A stretch of 27,901 bases of DNA from an uncultured Oscillospiraceae bacterium (GTDB taxonomy: Bacteria > Bacillota > Clostridia > Oscillospirales > Oscillospiraceae), in assembly GCA_934569195.1 (NCBI GenBank), contig CAKTKB010000004.1, positions 1 to 27,901 on the forward strand. The letters are read 5' to 3'. This document shows positions 1 through 7,783 of the stretch, one piece after another (the stretch's first letter is position 1; each line of letters begins with the position of its first letter). Made by a program: the position numbers and the translations under genes. The notes below the pieces were generated by a model that had not been told where the DNA came from, ran no database searches, and was given only the letters and a program-made list of their open reading frames with translations.

Positions 1-31
1 CATGCGGGTTCAAGTCCCGCCTCGCGCACCA
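1..31 (+). tRNA. 3' end of a tRNA (partial)
   Basis: The window opens inside a tRNA. Bases 4-20 form a T arm (GCGGG, TTCAAGT loop, CCCGC), followed by the 3' acceptor strand CTCGCGC, discriminator A at 28 and an encoded CCA at 29-31. The anticodon lies outside the window, so the amino acid cannot be read; tRNA-Leu is a guess from the acceptor sequence only. A terminator follows within five bases. Confidence 0.85.
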
Positions 32-35
32 TATT

Positions 36-73
36 GTCACCGTGATTTCGATGAAATTACGGTGACTTTTTTT
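36..73 (+). terminator. Rho-independent terminator of the partial tRNA
   Basis: A 14-bp stem (36-49 with 53-66, one G-U pair) and a three-base GAT loop are followed directly by seven T at 67-73. It closes the tRNA unit, so the next gene probably needs its own start or depends on read-through. Confidence 0.85.
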
Positions 74-120
74 CTAGTGTGACATATTTCGCCTGAAAAT
101 TGGAATCTGATGAGGGAACG

Positions 121-447
121 ATGGAAAATTTTTCGATAAGCGATATGCTTTTGATGCAGCAGACCCTGCAGGAAAAATATAAGGACAGGTGGGAGACGAT
201 TTGCCCAGAGGCCGGCAAGCATAAGCTGCTATGGATGATCGGCGAAGTAGGGGAAGTCATTGATATTGTTAAAAAGAATGGGGACAGGCGGGCCGTTGAG
301 GATATGGGATTGCGGCAGCACCTTGTTGAGGAAATGGCGGATGTGCTCATGTATTACAATGATGTTCTTCTATGCTATGGAATTGAAGAGCAAGAGCTGA
401 AAGAGGCATATATCGCTAAGTTCAAAAAGAACATGGAACGCTGGTAA
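121..447 (+). CDS. MazG-like nucleotide pyrophosphohydrolase
   Basis: Predicted 108-residue all-alpha protein of the MazG/dUTPase-like superfamily, which hydrolyses (d)NTPs to monophosphate and pyrophosphate in the cytosol. The metal-binding pattern is visible: Glu42 and Glu45 in GEVGEV, then Glu70/Glu71 and Asp74 in VEEMAD. The length fits small single-domain MazG proteins rather than the double-domain MazG of about 260 residues. The ATG at 121 was chosen because GAGGGA sits at 112-117; an in-frame TTG at 100 lacks a ribosome site. The gene stands alone between a tRNA terminator and a T-box-like leader, and no convincing promoter was seen. The substrate (dUTP, dCTP or damaged nucleotides) cannot be told from the sequence. 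Confidence 0.75.
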   Translation: MENFSISDMLLMQQTLQEKYKDRWETICPEAGKHKLLWMIGEVGEVIDIVKKNGDRRAVEDMGLRQHLVEEMADVLMYYNDVLLCYGIEEQELKEAYIAKFKKNMERW

Positions 448-454
448 ATTCCGG

Positions 455-600
455 ATTATGCAGCGTTTCAGATGGGGAATGGGGCTTCGGAAGGAACGCT
501 CGCCTTTTACAAGGAAGGCCGCGGACCCTTGGAGAGGCGCTGTTGAGAAATTGTGGTTACCACGGTAGGACCGCGGCTCTGATGGGCTGCGGTTTTTTCG
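455..600 (+). promoter_or_regulatory. T-box-like leader with no downstream gene
   Basis: Positions 563-576 match the T-box core AGGGUGGNACCGCG closely: ggtaggaccgcg differs from GGUGGNACCGCG at one position. As in true T-boxes, the ACCGCGG strand would pair either in an antiterminator or in the terminator hairpin at 570-593. A possible base-closing helix is CAGCG near 460-464 with CGCTG near 537-541. The specifier codon could not be identified, so the tRNA sensed is unknown. T-boxes normally precede aminoacyl-tRNA synthetase or amino acid genes on the same strand; here only genes on the other strand follow. The 5' edge is approximate. Confidence 0.55.
570..598 (+). terminator. Terminator of the T-box-like leader
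   Basis: An 8-bp stem (570-577 with 586-593, one G-U) and an 8-base loop are followed by T593-T598. Its left arm overlaps the ACCGCGG of the T-box core, as expected for a terminator/antiterminator switch. Confidence 0.7.
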
Positions 601-638
601 TACCCGTTTTACAGGGCGTTTGATGGCCGGGACATATG

Positions 639-675
639 AAAAGCCGCCGCTTTTATCAAAAAAGCGGCGGCTTTT
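639..675 (-). terminator. Terminator of tRNA-Thr, active in both directions
   Basis: A perfect 16-bp inverted repeat (639-654 with 660-675; core GCCGCCGC) is flanked by A and T runs on both sides. It lies directly after the 3' end of the minus-strand tRNA-Thr, and can also stop plus-strand transcripts arriving from the T-box side. Confidence 0.85.
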
Positions 676-676
676 G

Positions 677-752
677 TGGAGCTAGTGACCTGACTCGAAC
701 AGGCGACCTTCTCATTACGAGTGAGATGCACTACCGACTGTGCTACACTAGC
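677..752 (-). tRNA. tRNA-Thr (anticodon CGU)
   Basis: Read on the minus strand, the acceptor GCTAGTG (746-752) pairs with CACTAGC (681-687), followed by discriminator T and encoded CCA (677-679). The D arm, the TTCGAGT T-loop and the anticodon stem TCTCA/TGAGA are intact. The loop CTCGTAA gives anticodon CGT, which reads the threonine codon ACG. The total of 76 nt includes CCA. It has its own consensus promoter (768-796) and terminator (639-675). Confidence 0.93.
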
Positions 753-767
753 GCTTCCATCCCGGAT

Positions 768-796
768 ATTATAGCGGAAAGGAGCGCAATTGTCAA
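768..796 (-). promoter_or_regulatory. Promoter of tRNA-Thr
   Basis: On the minus strand, TTGACA (791-796) and TATAAT (768-773) are exactly 17 bp apart: a full consensus vegetative promoter, suitable for a stable RNA. The -10 box lies 15 bp before the tRNA. No terminator is visible between the MATE gene and this promoter, so MATE transcripts may also run into the tRNA. Confidence 0.85.
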
Positions 797-812
797 CAGC
801 TATTTCGTGCCT

Positions 813-2195
813 TCAGGCGCATTTTTCGGTACGCTCCAGGTGGGCGCGGCGGCGTGCCGGGCGATAGATCAGAACGGCGACCAGGAGCAGAAGGGCCGTG
901 AAATTCAGGCTGATGGGGTAGGCCATCATAATGGTGGGGAAGGTGGGATTGGCCGGAAATGCCGTGGAAATCCAGGCAATGCGCACGCCGCACACGCCTA
1001 TGGTGGTCAGCAGTGCCGGTACAAGAGAGATGCCAAAGCCCCGGAGGTATCCGGAAAGCACCTCATAGGCCATCAGACCGAGGTAGCCGCAGAAGAGGTA
1101 AACCAGGCGAATGTAGCCTGTGTCGATGACCTGCGGGTCCCGATTGAAAATGGACAGCAGACTCTTTCCGGTCAGCAGGATCAGACCGACGGAGAGCAGC
1201 GTGGCGGTTGCGCCTTCGGCCAGGGAAAGCAGGAGTGTTTTCTTGCAGCGGCGGATGTTGCCTGCGCCGTAATTCTGCCCGACAAAGGTGGTGCAGGCTT
1301 GGCTGAAGGCATTGAGGACATCATAGGCCAGGACCTCAATGTTGTATGCGGCGCTGGAGGCGGCCATCACCACGGTCCCCAGACTGTTAATGGCGGACTG
1401 GATTACGATGTTGGCCACGGAAAATACCGCACTTTGCACACCGGCAGGCAGACCAATCCGCACGATGCGCCCGAAGCTTTTCGGGTGAAACCGCAGGGAT
1501 TTTACATCCAGGCGTACATAGGGATCGGCCTTTTGAAGCCTGAACCAAAGAATCAGGGAGCTGACGGCATTGGAGATTACCGTAGCTGTTGCGACGCCGT
1601 TTACCGTCATCTTCAGGACGATAACAAAAAAGAGATTCAGGATCACGTTGAGAATGCCGGAGAATGCCAGTGCGGCAAGGGGCGTCTTGGTATCTCCGAT
1701 GCTGCGGAATATGGCGGCTTCAAAGTTAAACAGGAGAATGACGGGCATCCCCGCAAGGTAAATGCGCAGGTAAAGCAGCGCCAGGGGAAATACATCCTCC
1801 GGGACCTGAATCAGGTGCAGCAGGCCGGAAGCGACGCCTTCCCCCAGCAGTCCGACCAGAAGGCCGCCGACCAGGGAGAAAACAATGGCGGTGTTTACCG
1901 TCTGCTGAGCGGCTTCCCGGTCGCTGCGGCCAATCGCATTGGCAATGACCACATTGGCGCCCAGAGCAATACCGATAAACAGATTCAGAATCAGGCTGAT
2001 GATCGGGCTGTTGGCGCCCACGGCCGCAACGGCGGCGTTGCGGATCTCACCCGTAAAGTTGCCGACCACCGCAATATCGGAGGCGTTGAAGAGCTGCTCC
2101 AAAATGGCGGTTGCGGCGACGGGCAGGGCAAACTGGGGAAGACGGCTCCAGATCGGGCCGGAAAGCATATTGAGTTTCTTTGCATTCTGCGACAT
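813..2195 (-). CDS. MATE family efflux transporter
   Basis: A 460-residue integral membrane protein of the MATE family, of the size expected for about 12 transmembrane segments. Two homologous halves are visible: each has a long run of hydrophobic helices, with features such as FNASDIAVVG near residue 36 and a GQNYGAGN segment in the second half, where MATE proteins carry a conserved GQNxGA. These proteins export cationic drugs or metabolites from the cytosol using a Na+ or H+ gradient; the substrate cannot be predicted. The start is supported by GAGGA six bases before the ATG. The gene diverges from an ABC exporter operon, with facing promoters at 2237-2265 and 2310-2338. Confidence 0.9.
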   Translation of the reverse strand: MSQNAKKLNMLSGPIWSRLPQFALPVAATAILEQLFNASDIAVVGNFTGEIRNAAVAAVGANSPIISLILNLFIGIALGANVVIANAIGRSDREAAQQTVNTAIVFSLVGGLLVGLLGEGVASGLLHLIQVPEDVFPLALLYLRIYLAGMPVILLFNFEAAIFRSIGDTKTPLAALAFSGILNVILNLFFVIVLKMTVNGVATATVISNAVSSLILWFRLQKADPYVRLDVKSLRFHPKSFGRIVRIGLPAGVQSAVFSVANIVIQSAINSLGTVVMAASSAAYNIEVLAYDVLNAFSQACTTFVGQNYGAGNIRRCKKTLLLSLAEGATATLLSVGLILLTGKSLLSIFNRDPQVIDTGYIRLVYLFCGYLGLMAYEVLSGYLRGFGISLVPALLTTIGVCGVRIAWISTAFPANPTFPTIMMAYPISLNFTALLLLVAVLIYRPARRRAHLERTEKCA

Positions 2196-2236
2196 TCTAA
2201 TTCCTCTTTTCGGGGCTTTTTCTGAAAACAGGAGAT

Positions 2237-2265
2237 ATTATAATTCCGCCGGGGGTAAATTGCAA
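2237..2265 (-). promoter_or_regulatory. Promoter of the MATE gene
   Basis: On the minus strand, TTGCAA (2260-2265) and TATAAT (2237-2242) are 17 bp apart, about 42 bp before the MATE start codon. The hexamers and spacing are identical to those of the facing ABC promoter. Confidence 0.7.
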
Positions 2266-2309
2266 TTGCGAATTTTACATAAAGAAACTTGGAAAGCATT
2301 TGGAAATCT

Positions 2310-2338
2310 TTGCAATATGCCGCTTCCGGTGTTATAAT
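2310..2338 (+). promoter_or_regulatory. Promoter of the first ABC exporter pair
   Basis: TTGCAA (2310-2315) and TATAAT (2333-2338) are 17 bp apart, with a TG one base before the -10 (extended -10). The start codon is 32 bp downstream. The two back-to-back -35 boxes lie 44 bp apart, so one bound regulator could affect both units. Confidence 0.75.
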
Positions 2339-2369
2339 GTCCGGAGAGAAAATTATGAGGTGATTACGA

Positions 2370-4097
2370 TTGAAAAAATGGAAGCAATACCTGCGCGGCT
2401 ACGGTAAGGAATGTATCCTCGGTCCGCTGTTCAAGCTGCTGGAGGCTACCTTTGAACTGCTGGTTCCCCTGGTTGTGGCGCGCATTGTGGATGTGGGCAT
2501 TGCCCAGTCGGACAAGGGGTATATTATCCGAATGTGCCTGGTTATGGCGGGGCTTGGCGTGGTCGGACTGGCAAGTGCCGTCATGGCCCAGTATTTTGCC
2601 GCAAAGGCGGCGGTGGGAATTGCGGCCCGGCTGCGTCACGGTGTGATGGCGCGCATTCTGGGGCTGTCCTATACGCAGCTGGATACGCTGGGGACCTCCA
2701 CGATGGTGACCCGCATGACCTCCGATATCAACCAGGTGCAGAACGGAATCAACCTGACGCTCCGGCTGCTGCTTCGCTCCCCCTTCGTAGTCTTTGGAGC
2801 GATGGCGATGGCCTTTACGATCGATGCCCGGGCGGCGGCGGTCTTTGCCGGGGTCATTCCGGTGCTGTGCCTGGTGGTTTTCGGCATCATGCTGCTTACG
2901 ATGCCTATGTACCGCCGGGTGCAGGGCAAGCTGGACGCGCTGACCTCGGCGACCCGGCAGAACCTGTCCGGTGTGCGGGTCCTGCGGGCCTTTACCAAGG
3001 AAGAAGAGGAAAAGCGGGAGTTCCATAGCCGCAATCAGGACCTTACCCGCAGTCAGCTGGCGGCGGGCCGCGCCTCGGCGCTGATGAATCCCCTTACCTA
3101 TGTCATTGTCAATCTGGCGGTGATTGCGCTGATTCGCGTGGGCGCGCTCAAGGTGGACAGCGGCGTTCTCACCCAGGGCCAGGTGATTGCGCTGTATAAC
3201 TACATGTCCCAGATCCTGGTGGAGCTGATTAAAATGGCCAATCTGATTATCAACATGACAAAGGCGGTTGCCTGTGCCAAGCGTATCGGCAGCGTCCTGG
3301 ATATTGCGCAGGAGCAGAGTGACGAGGGCGTGCGTCCCGAGGAGCGGGACGGCCGGGTTGAATTCCGCAATGTGACGGCAAAATACGCCGGAGCTGCGGA
3401 GGCTTCTCTGGAGGGCGTGGACTTTACGGCGCTTCCGGGGCAGACGATCGGCATTATCGGCGGCACCGGATCAGGAAAGACGACCCTGGTCAATCTGATT
3501 CCGCGATTGTATGATGCGGCTGCCGGGCAGGTCCTGGTTGACGGAACGGATGTGCGGGCATTTGCCCGGGAGGACCTGCGCAGCCGGATCGGCGTCGTGC
3601 CCCAGAAGGCGGTGCTGTTCCGGGGAACCATCCGGGAAAATCTGCTGTGGGGAAACGAAAACGCCACGGATGCGGACCTGATGGACGCGCTGCGGGTGGC
3701 CCAGGGCGCAGAGATCGTTACCGGCAAGGAGGGCGGACTGGACGCCCAGGTGGAGCAGGGCGGAGCCAATTTCTCCGGAGGACAGCGGCAGCGGCTCACC
3801 ATTGCCCGGGCGTTGGTGCGGCATCCGGAAATCCTGATTCTTGACGACAGCGCGTCGGCGCTGGACTACGCCACCGACGCCAATCTGCGCATGGCCATTC
3901 GCGGAATGGAAAATCCGCCTACGACCTTTATTGTTTCCCAAAGAGCGGCGTCCGTGCGCTATGCGGACTGCATTCTGGTGCTGGACGACGGAGCGGTGGT
4001 CGGCATGGGCAAGCATGACGCGCTGCTGGAAACCTGCCCTGTATATCAGGAAATCTTCTATTCCCAATTCCCCAAGGAGGCGACGGAAAATGGCTGA
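2370..4097 (+). CDS. ABC exporter subunit, degenerate ATP site half
   Basis: A 575-residue half transporter with an N-terminal six-helix exporter domain (about residues 15-300) and a C-terminal ATPase domain. Walker A is GGTGSGKT at 364-371 and the signature is FSGGQ at 468-472. Two catalytic positions are altered: Walker B ends in Asp492-Asp493, where active ATPases have Asp-Glu, and the H-loop position is Gln524 in VSQR instead of His. This is the pattern of the degenerate partner in heterodimeric exporters such as BmrC/BmrD, LmrC/LmrD and TM287/TM288. The TTG start at 2370 is supported by GAGGTGA at 2357-2363; the nearby ATG is out of frame. It overlaps the partner gene by 8 bp, so the two are probably translationally coupled. 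Substrates are likely drugs or lipids, unproven. Confidence 0.9.
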   Translation: MKKWKQYLRGYGKECILGPLFKLLEATFELLVPLVVARIVDVGIAQSDKGYIIRMCLVMAGLGVVGLASAVMAQYFAAKAAVGIAARLRHGVMARILGLSYTQLDTLGTSTMVTRMTSDINQVQNGINLTLRLLLRSPFVVFGAMAMAFTIDARAAAVFAGVIPVLCLVVFGIMLLTMPMYRRVQGKLDALTSATRQNLSGVRVLRAFTKEEEEKREFHSRNQDLTRSQLAAGRASALMNPLTYVIVNLAVIALIRVGALKVDSGVLTQGQVIALYNYMSQILVELIKMANLIINMTKAVACAKRIGSVLDIAQEQSDEGVRPEERDGRVEFRNVTAKYAGAAEASLEGVDFTALPGQTIGIIGGTGSGKTTLVNLIPRLYDAAAGQVLVDGTDVRAFAREDLRSRIGVVPQKAVLFRGTIRENLLWGNENATDADLMDALRVAQGAEIVTGKEGGLDAQVEQGGANFSGGQRQRLTIARALVRHPEILILDDSASALDYATDANLRMAIRGMENPPTTFIVSQRAASVRYADCILVLDDGAVVGMGKHDALLETCPVYQEIFYSQFPKEATENG

Positions 4098-5838
4098 TAA
4101 AAAGCAGAAAAGCACGGCCGCAAAGGTCCTTTTGCGCGTTCGCCGGTACTGGGGCGCGCTGCTCCTGTCGCTGCTGCTGGCAGTGGGGTATGTGGCTATG
4201 ACGCTGTATATTCCCATTTTGGTGGGACGCGCCATAGACAATATCGTATCTGCCGGACATGTGGATTTCCGGGCGGTGGGGGAGAGCCTGCTGCGCATTG
4301 CGCTGTGTGCCGGTGCGGCAGCCCTGTGCCAGTGGATCATGAGCGTGATCAACAACCGGATCACCTATCAGGTGACACGGGACATTCGGGACGAGGCGTT
4401 CGCGCACATTCAGGTGCTGCCCCTTTCCTATCTGGACCGGCACTCGCAGGGCGATGTGGTTAGCCGGATTATTTCCGATGTGGATACCTTTGCCGACGGA
4501 TTGCTGCTGGGCTTTACCCAGCTCTTTACCGGAATCATGACCATTCTGGGCACGCTGGCCTTTATGCTGCGTATCCGCTGGCAGATCGCGCTGGTGGTTC
4601 TGCTTGTGACGCCCCTTTCCCTGCTGGTAGCGAATTTCATCGCAAAGAGTACCTTTTCCATGTTCCGGCTCCAGACGACAACCCGGGGAGAGCAGACGGC
4701 CCTGATTGACGAAACGATCGGTCAGATGAAGGTGGTTCAGGCATTCGGTCATGAGCAGGCATCTTTGAAGCAGTTCGACGAGGTGAACGACCGGCTGGAA
4801 AAGTGCTCCCTGCGGGCAATCTTCTTTTCTTCCCTGACCAATCCCAGCACCCGCTTCATCAACGCCCTGGTTTATGCAGGCGTCGGCCTGGTGGGCGCTA
4901 TTTCGGCCATTACACCGGGGGGAATCACGGTAGGCGGTCTTACCAGCTTCCTGAGCTATGCCAACCAGTATACCAAGCCCTTCAACGAGATTTCCGGCGT
5001 GATCACGGAGCTGCAGAATGCAATGGCCTGCGCCGGACGCATCTTTGAGCTGATCGAGGCGCCGGCCCGCACGCCCGAACCGGAGCATCCGCAGTGTCCG
5101 GACCCGGTACGGGGCGCAGTGGAGATCCGTAATCTTCGTTTCTCCTACGACCCGGCGAAGCCGCTGATTGAGGATTTCAATCTGAGTGTTCGCCCGGGCC
5201 AGAGAATTGCAATCGTCGGTCCTACGGGCTGCGGAAAGACCACCTTTATCAACCTGCTGATGCGCTTTTATGACCCGGATGAAGGACAGATTCTCCTGGA
5301 CGGCGTCAATACCCGGGATATGAACCGGGGCACGCTGCGGCGCTGTGTGGGCATGGTTTTGCAGGATACCTGGCTCAAGGCGGGAACCATCCGGGAGAAC
5401 ATCGCCATGGGACGGCCGGAGGCATCGCTGGAGGAGGTCATTGCCGCGGCCAAGCAGGCCCATGCCCATAGCTTTATCAAGCGTCTGCCTCAGGGGTACG
5501 ACACGGTCATCGGAGAATCCGGCGGCAACCTGTCCCAGGGACAGAAGCAGCTGCTGTGTATTGCCCGGGTTATGCTGTGCCTGCCGCCTATGCTGTTCCT
5601 GGACGAAGCCACGTCCTCCATCGATACCCGGACGGAGGTGCGCATTCAGAAGGCTTTTGACACCATGATGCAGGGCAGAACGAGCTTCATCGTGGCCCAC
5701 CGTCTTTCTACGATTCGGGAGGCGGATATGATTCTGGTGATGCGCAGCGGCCGCATCGTGGAGAAGGGAAAGCACGATGAGCTGCTGAAAAAAGGCGGCT
5801 TCTACGCCGCCCTCTACCAAAGCCAGTTTGCACATTAA
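4090..5838 (+). CDS. ABC exporter subunit, catalytic partner
   Basis: A 582-residue half transporter (six-helix domain, then ATPase) that should pair with the preceding subunit in the cytoplasmic membrane. Walker A is GPTGCGKT at 377-384, Walker B contains the intact Asp505-Glu506, and the H-loop His537 is present. The signature is LSQGQ (481-485) rather than LSGGQ. Together the two subunits build one degenerate site (partner Walker B and Gln524 with this altered signature) and one normal site (this Glu506/His537 with the partner's FSGGQ), the complementary arrangement known from heterodimeric exporters. The ATG at 4090 overlaps the upstream stop by 8 bp and follows AAGGAGG; upstream in-frame codons belong to the shadow of the first gene. 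Confidence 0.92.
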   Translation: MADKKQKSTAAKVLLRVRRYWGALLLSLLLAVGYVAMTLYIPILVGRAIDNIVSAGHVDFRAVGESLLRIALCAGAAALCQWIMSVINNRITYQVTRDIRDEAFAHIQVLPLSYLDRHSQGDVVSRIISDVDTFADGLLLGFTQLFTGIMTILGTLAFMLRIRWQIALVVLLVTPLSLLVANFIAKSTFSMFRLQTTTRGEQTALIDETIGQMKVVQAFGHEQASLKQFDEVNDRLEKCSLRAIFFSSLTNPSTRFINALVYAGVGLVGAISAITPGGITVGGLTSFLSYANQYTKPFNEISGVITELQNAMACAGRIFELIEAPARTPEPEHPQCPDPVRGAVEIRNLRFSYDPAKPLIEDFNLSVRPGQRIAIVGPTGCGKTTFINLLMRFYDPDEGQILLDGVNTRDMNRGTLRRCVGMVLQDTWLKAGTIRENIAMGRPEASLEEVIAAAKQAHAHSFIKRLPQGYDTVIGESGGNLSQGQKQLLCIARVMLCLPPMLFLDEATSSIDTRTEVRIQKAFDTMMQGRTSFIVAHRLSTIREADMILVMRSGRIVEKGKHDELLKKGGFYAALYQSQFAH

Positions 5839-5865
5839 AAACCGGTTTGGCCGGGAAAAAGATTT

Positions 5866-5898
5866 GCCGGATACGGGTTTCCCCGTATCCGGCATTTT
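5866..5898. terminator. Bidirectional terminator between convergent ABC operons
   Basis: A perfect 12-bp stem (5866-5877 with 5882-5893) has a four-base TTTC loop. It is followed by ATTTT on the plus strand, and by AAATCTTTTT on the minus strand. It lies between the stop codons of two converging ABC gene pairs and can serve both. Confidence 0.85.
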
Positions 5899-5908
5899 GC
5901 ATTTTGCG

Positions 5909-7783
5909 TCAGGTGTAATACTGAGCCTGGGCGTGCCAGAGGGCGTAGTACTTGCCGGCCTCATCTGCAAGCAGGCTCTGGTGGGAGCCTTGCTGCACCA
6001 CCTTGCCATGATCGAACACGGCAATCTCGTCGCAGAATTTGCAGGAGGACAGGCGGTGGCTGATGTAGATAGCCGTGCGGTCGCTGGCGATTTCGTTGAA
6101 TCTGCTGTAGATTTCCGCTTCCGCCAGAGGATCCAGCGCGGCGGTCGGCTCGTCAAGGATGATAAAGGGGGCATCCTTGTAAAGCGCCCGGGCGATGGCA
6201 ATCTTCTGCGCCTCGCCGCCGGAGACGTCAATTCCCTCCGGGTCCAGCTCCTTATAGATTGCGGTGTCCAGCCCCTTGGGCAGCGTGGAAAGGCGTTCGC
6301 CGAAGCCGGCCTGGCGCAGGGCCTGTTCAACCTTTTTCGGGTCATAGTCGATGCTGCCGGCCACATTGCTTCCGATGGACTGGGACAGAAGCTGGAAGTC
6401 CTGGAACACGACGGAGAAAATCTCCATGTAGTCCCGATAGTTATATTTGCGGATGTCGATGCCGTTCAGCAGAATCTGCCCCTCCTGGGGGTCGTACAGA
6501 CGGCACAGGAGCTTGATGAAGGTCGTTTTGCCGCTTCCGTTTTCTCCTACCACCGCCAGGCGGGAGCCGACGCGGAACTTCATGTTGACATGGCGCAGGG
6601 CATAAGTCTCACTGCCGGGGTAGCGGAAGGAAACGTCCCGAAACTCGATTTCATACTGCCGGTCGGCCCGCTTTTCCGTGGTCAGGCTGCCCTGATACAT
6701 GGAGTTGGGGATATCCAGGTAGCGGAAGAAATCCTCCAGGAAGGGAGTGTTGCTGCGCAGGAGGCTGGCGGAGGCAAGCAGCTCCGACAGATTTCCGGTG
6801 AGGGCAGTGATGGCGCCGATATACTGGGTGGCGGCGCCGATGTCAAAGGCTCCGGCCCAGGCCTTCAGGCCCACAAAGACGTATACGCTTCCGGTGAGCA
6901 GGGCGGATACGGCGGACGACACAGAGGCAAGGATGCCGTAGCCTCCTCGGGAAAGCTTTCCCAGAAGCCCTGTGGTGGTAAAGGTGTCGTTTTGCTTCAT
7001 GTAGTATTCCGCCAGGGGAAACTGATTGTATACCCGCAGATCCAGGGCGCGCTTGCTGTCATGATGCAGGAAGCCGAAGGCACCGAACAGCCGGTTGCCC
7101 AGCGTTGCGGTCTGCGCCAGGGAGGACATCAGGGACTCCGACCGGTTTACCAGGGCCGAGCGCAGGAAGAGAATCAGAGCCAGACAGGCCACCCAGCCCA
7201 GCAGAATCAGGGGGCTGTCCAGTGCAGTCATAGCGCCTGCGGACGGAGGAACGGGGGAGAAGAACAGTCCCGCGGAGAGAATGGCGGCGCTGATGATGCC
7301 GAAAAGGCTCTCGATCATCGAGGAGAATTGCTTGATGGCCATGTAGAGCCCGTAGCCTCTCCAGTTAGCGTTTTGCCGGATCTGCGTCAGCAGGTCGTTG
7401 ACCTTTTGATCGTCTTTGTCTACAAAATCCATGGACATGGATTTCTCTCCCAGAATGGTCTGGCGCTGCTCCACAAAAAACAGGTCCCATTTGGCCGCTG
7501 TCAGCCGGGACACGCAGTCCTTGAGGAGGGTCAGCAGTCCGCCGGAAAAAATGCAGATACATACCAGCCGGATCAGAACGTCCGGTCTGCGCGCCCCCGC
7601 CAGCTCCGTGAGGATTTGGGCAGAGAGAAAGACCGTAATATAGGGCAAGACGGCGGAAAACAGGGCGGACAGCGTCAGACAGGGGATCAGCCCGGGGCAG
7701 CGCCGCCACACCAATGCCAGCGCCCGCATATGCACACGGATCGTCCGTCCGAGGGACGGAAGCTCAGAGGTTTTCTTGGACAT
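5909..7783 (-). CDS. ABC exporter (second pair, downstream subunit)
   Basis: A 624-residue half transporter with an N-terminal transmembrane exporter domain and a C-terminal ATPase. The motifs are intact: Walker A GENGSGKT at 413-420, signature SGGE at 521-524, Walker B LDE with Glu545, and H-loop His576. It differs clearly from the first ABC pair, and both subunits of this pair look catalytically competent. The ATG at 7783 was chosen because GGAAG lies 8 bases upstream and the codon falls 20 bp inside the end of the upstream gene; longer frames extend into that gene. With its partner it probably exports a peptide or other metabolite under control of the adjacent LytTR/kinase pair, an inference from position only. 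Confidence 0.9.
   Translation of the reverse strand: MSKKTSELPSLGRTIRVHMRALALVWRRCPGLIPCLTLSALFSAVLPYITVFLSAQILTELAGARRPDVLIRLVCICIFSGGLLTLLKDCVSRLTAAKWDLFFVEQRQTILGEKSMSMDFVDKDDQKVNDLLTQIRQNANWRGYGLYMAIKQFSSMIESLFGIISAAILSAGLFFSPVPPSAGAMTALDSPLILLGWVACLALILFLRSALVNRSESLMSSLAQTATLGNRLFGAFGFLHHDSKRALDLRVYNQFPLAEYYMKQNDTFTTTGLLGKLSRGGYGILASVSSAVSALLTGSVYVFVGLKAWAGAFDIGAATQYIGAITALTGNLSELLASASLLRSNTPFLEDFFRYLDIPNSMYQGSLTTEKRADRQYEIEFRDVSFRYPGSETYALRHVNMKFRVGSRLAVVGENGSGKTTFIKLLCRLYDPQEGQILLNGIDIRKYNYRDYMEIFSVVFQDFQLLSQSIGSNVAGSIDYDPKKVEQALRQAGFGERLSTLPKGLDTAIYKELDPEGIDVSGGEAQKIAIARALYKDAPFIILDEPTAALDPLAEAEIYSRFNEIASDRTAIYISHRLSSCKFCDEIAVFDHGKVVQQGSHQSLLADEAGKYYALWHAQAQYYT

Noticed and set aside
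74..120. Promoter for the MazG-like gene
   Set aside because: A GTGACA and TGGAAT pair exists at 16 bp, but transcription would then start inside the ribosome-binding site.
636..2225. Long plus-strand open frame opposite the MATE gene
   Set aside because: It runs through tRNA-Thr, has low-complexity Gly/Gln/Asp-rich translation and no family features; the opposite strand has a clear MATE protein with promoter and ribosome site.
3928..6366. 812-codon minus-strand open frame opposite the first ABC pair
   Set aside because: It crosses the bidirectional terminator and both convergent operons and shows no recognisable domain.
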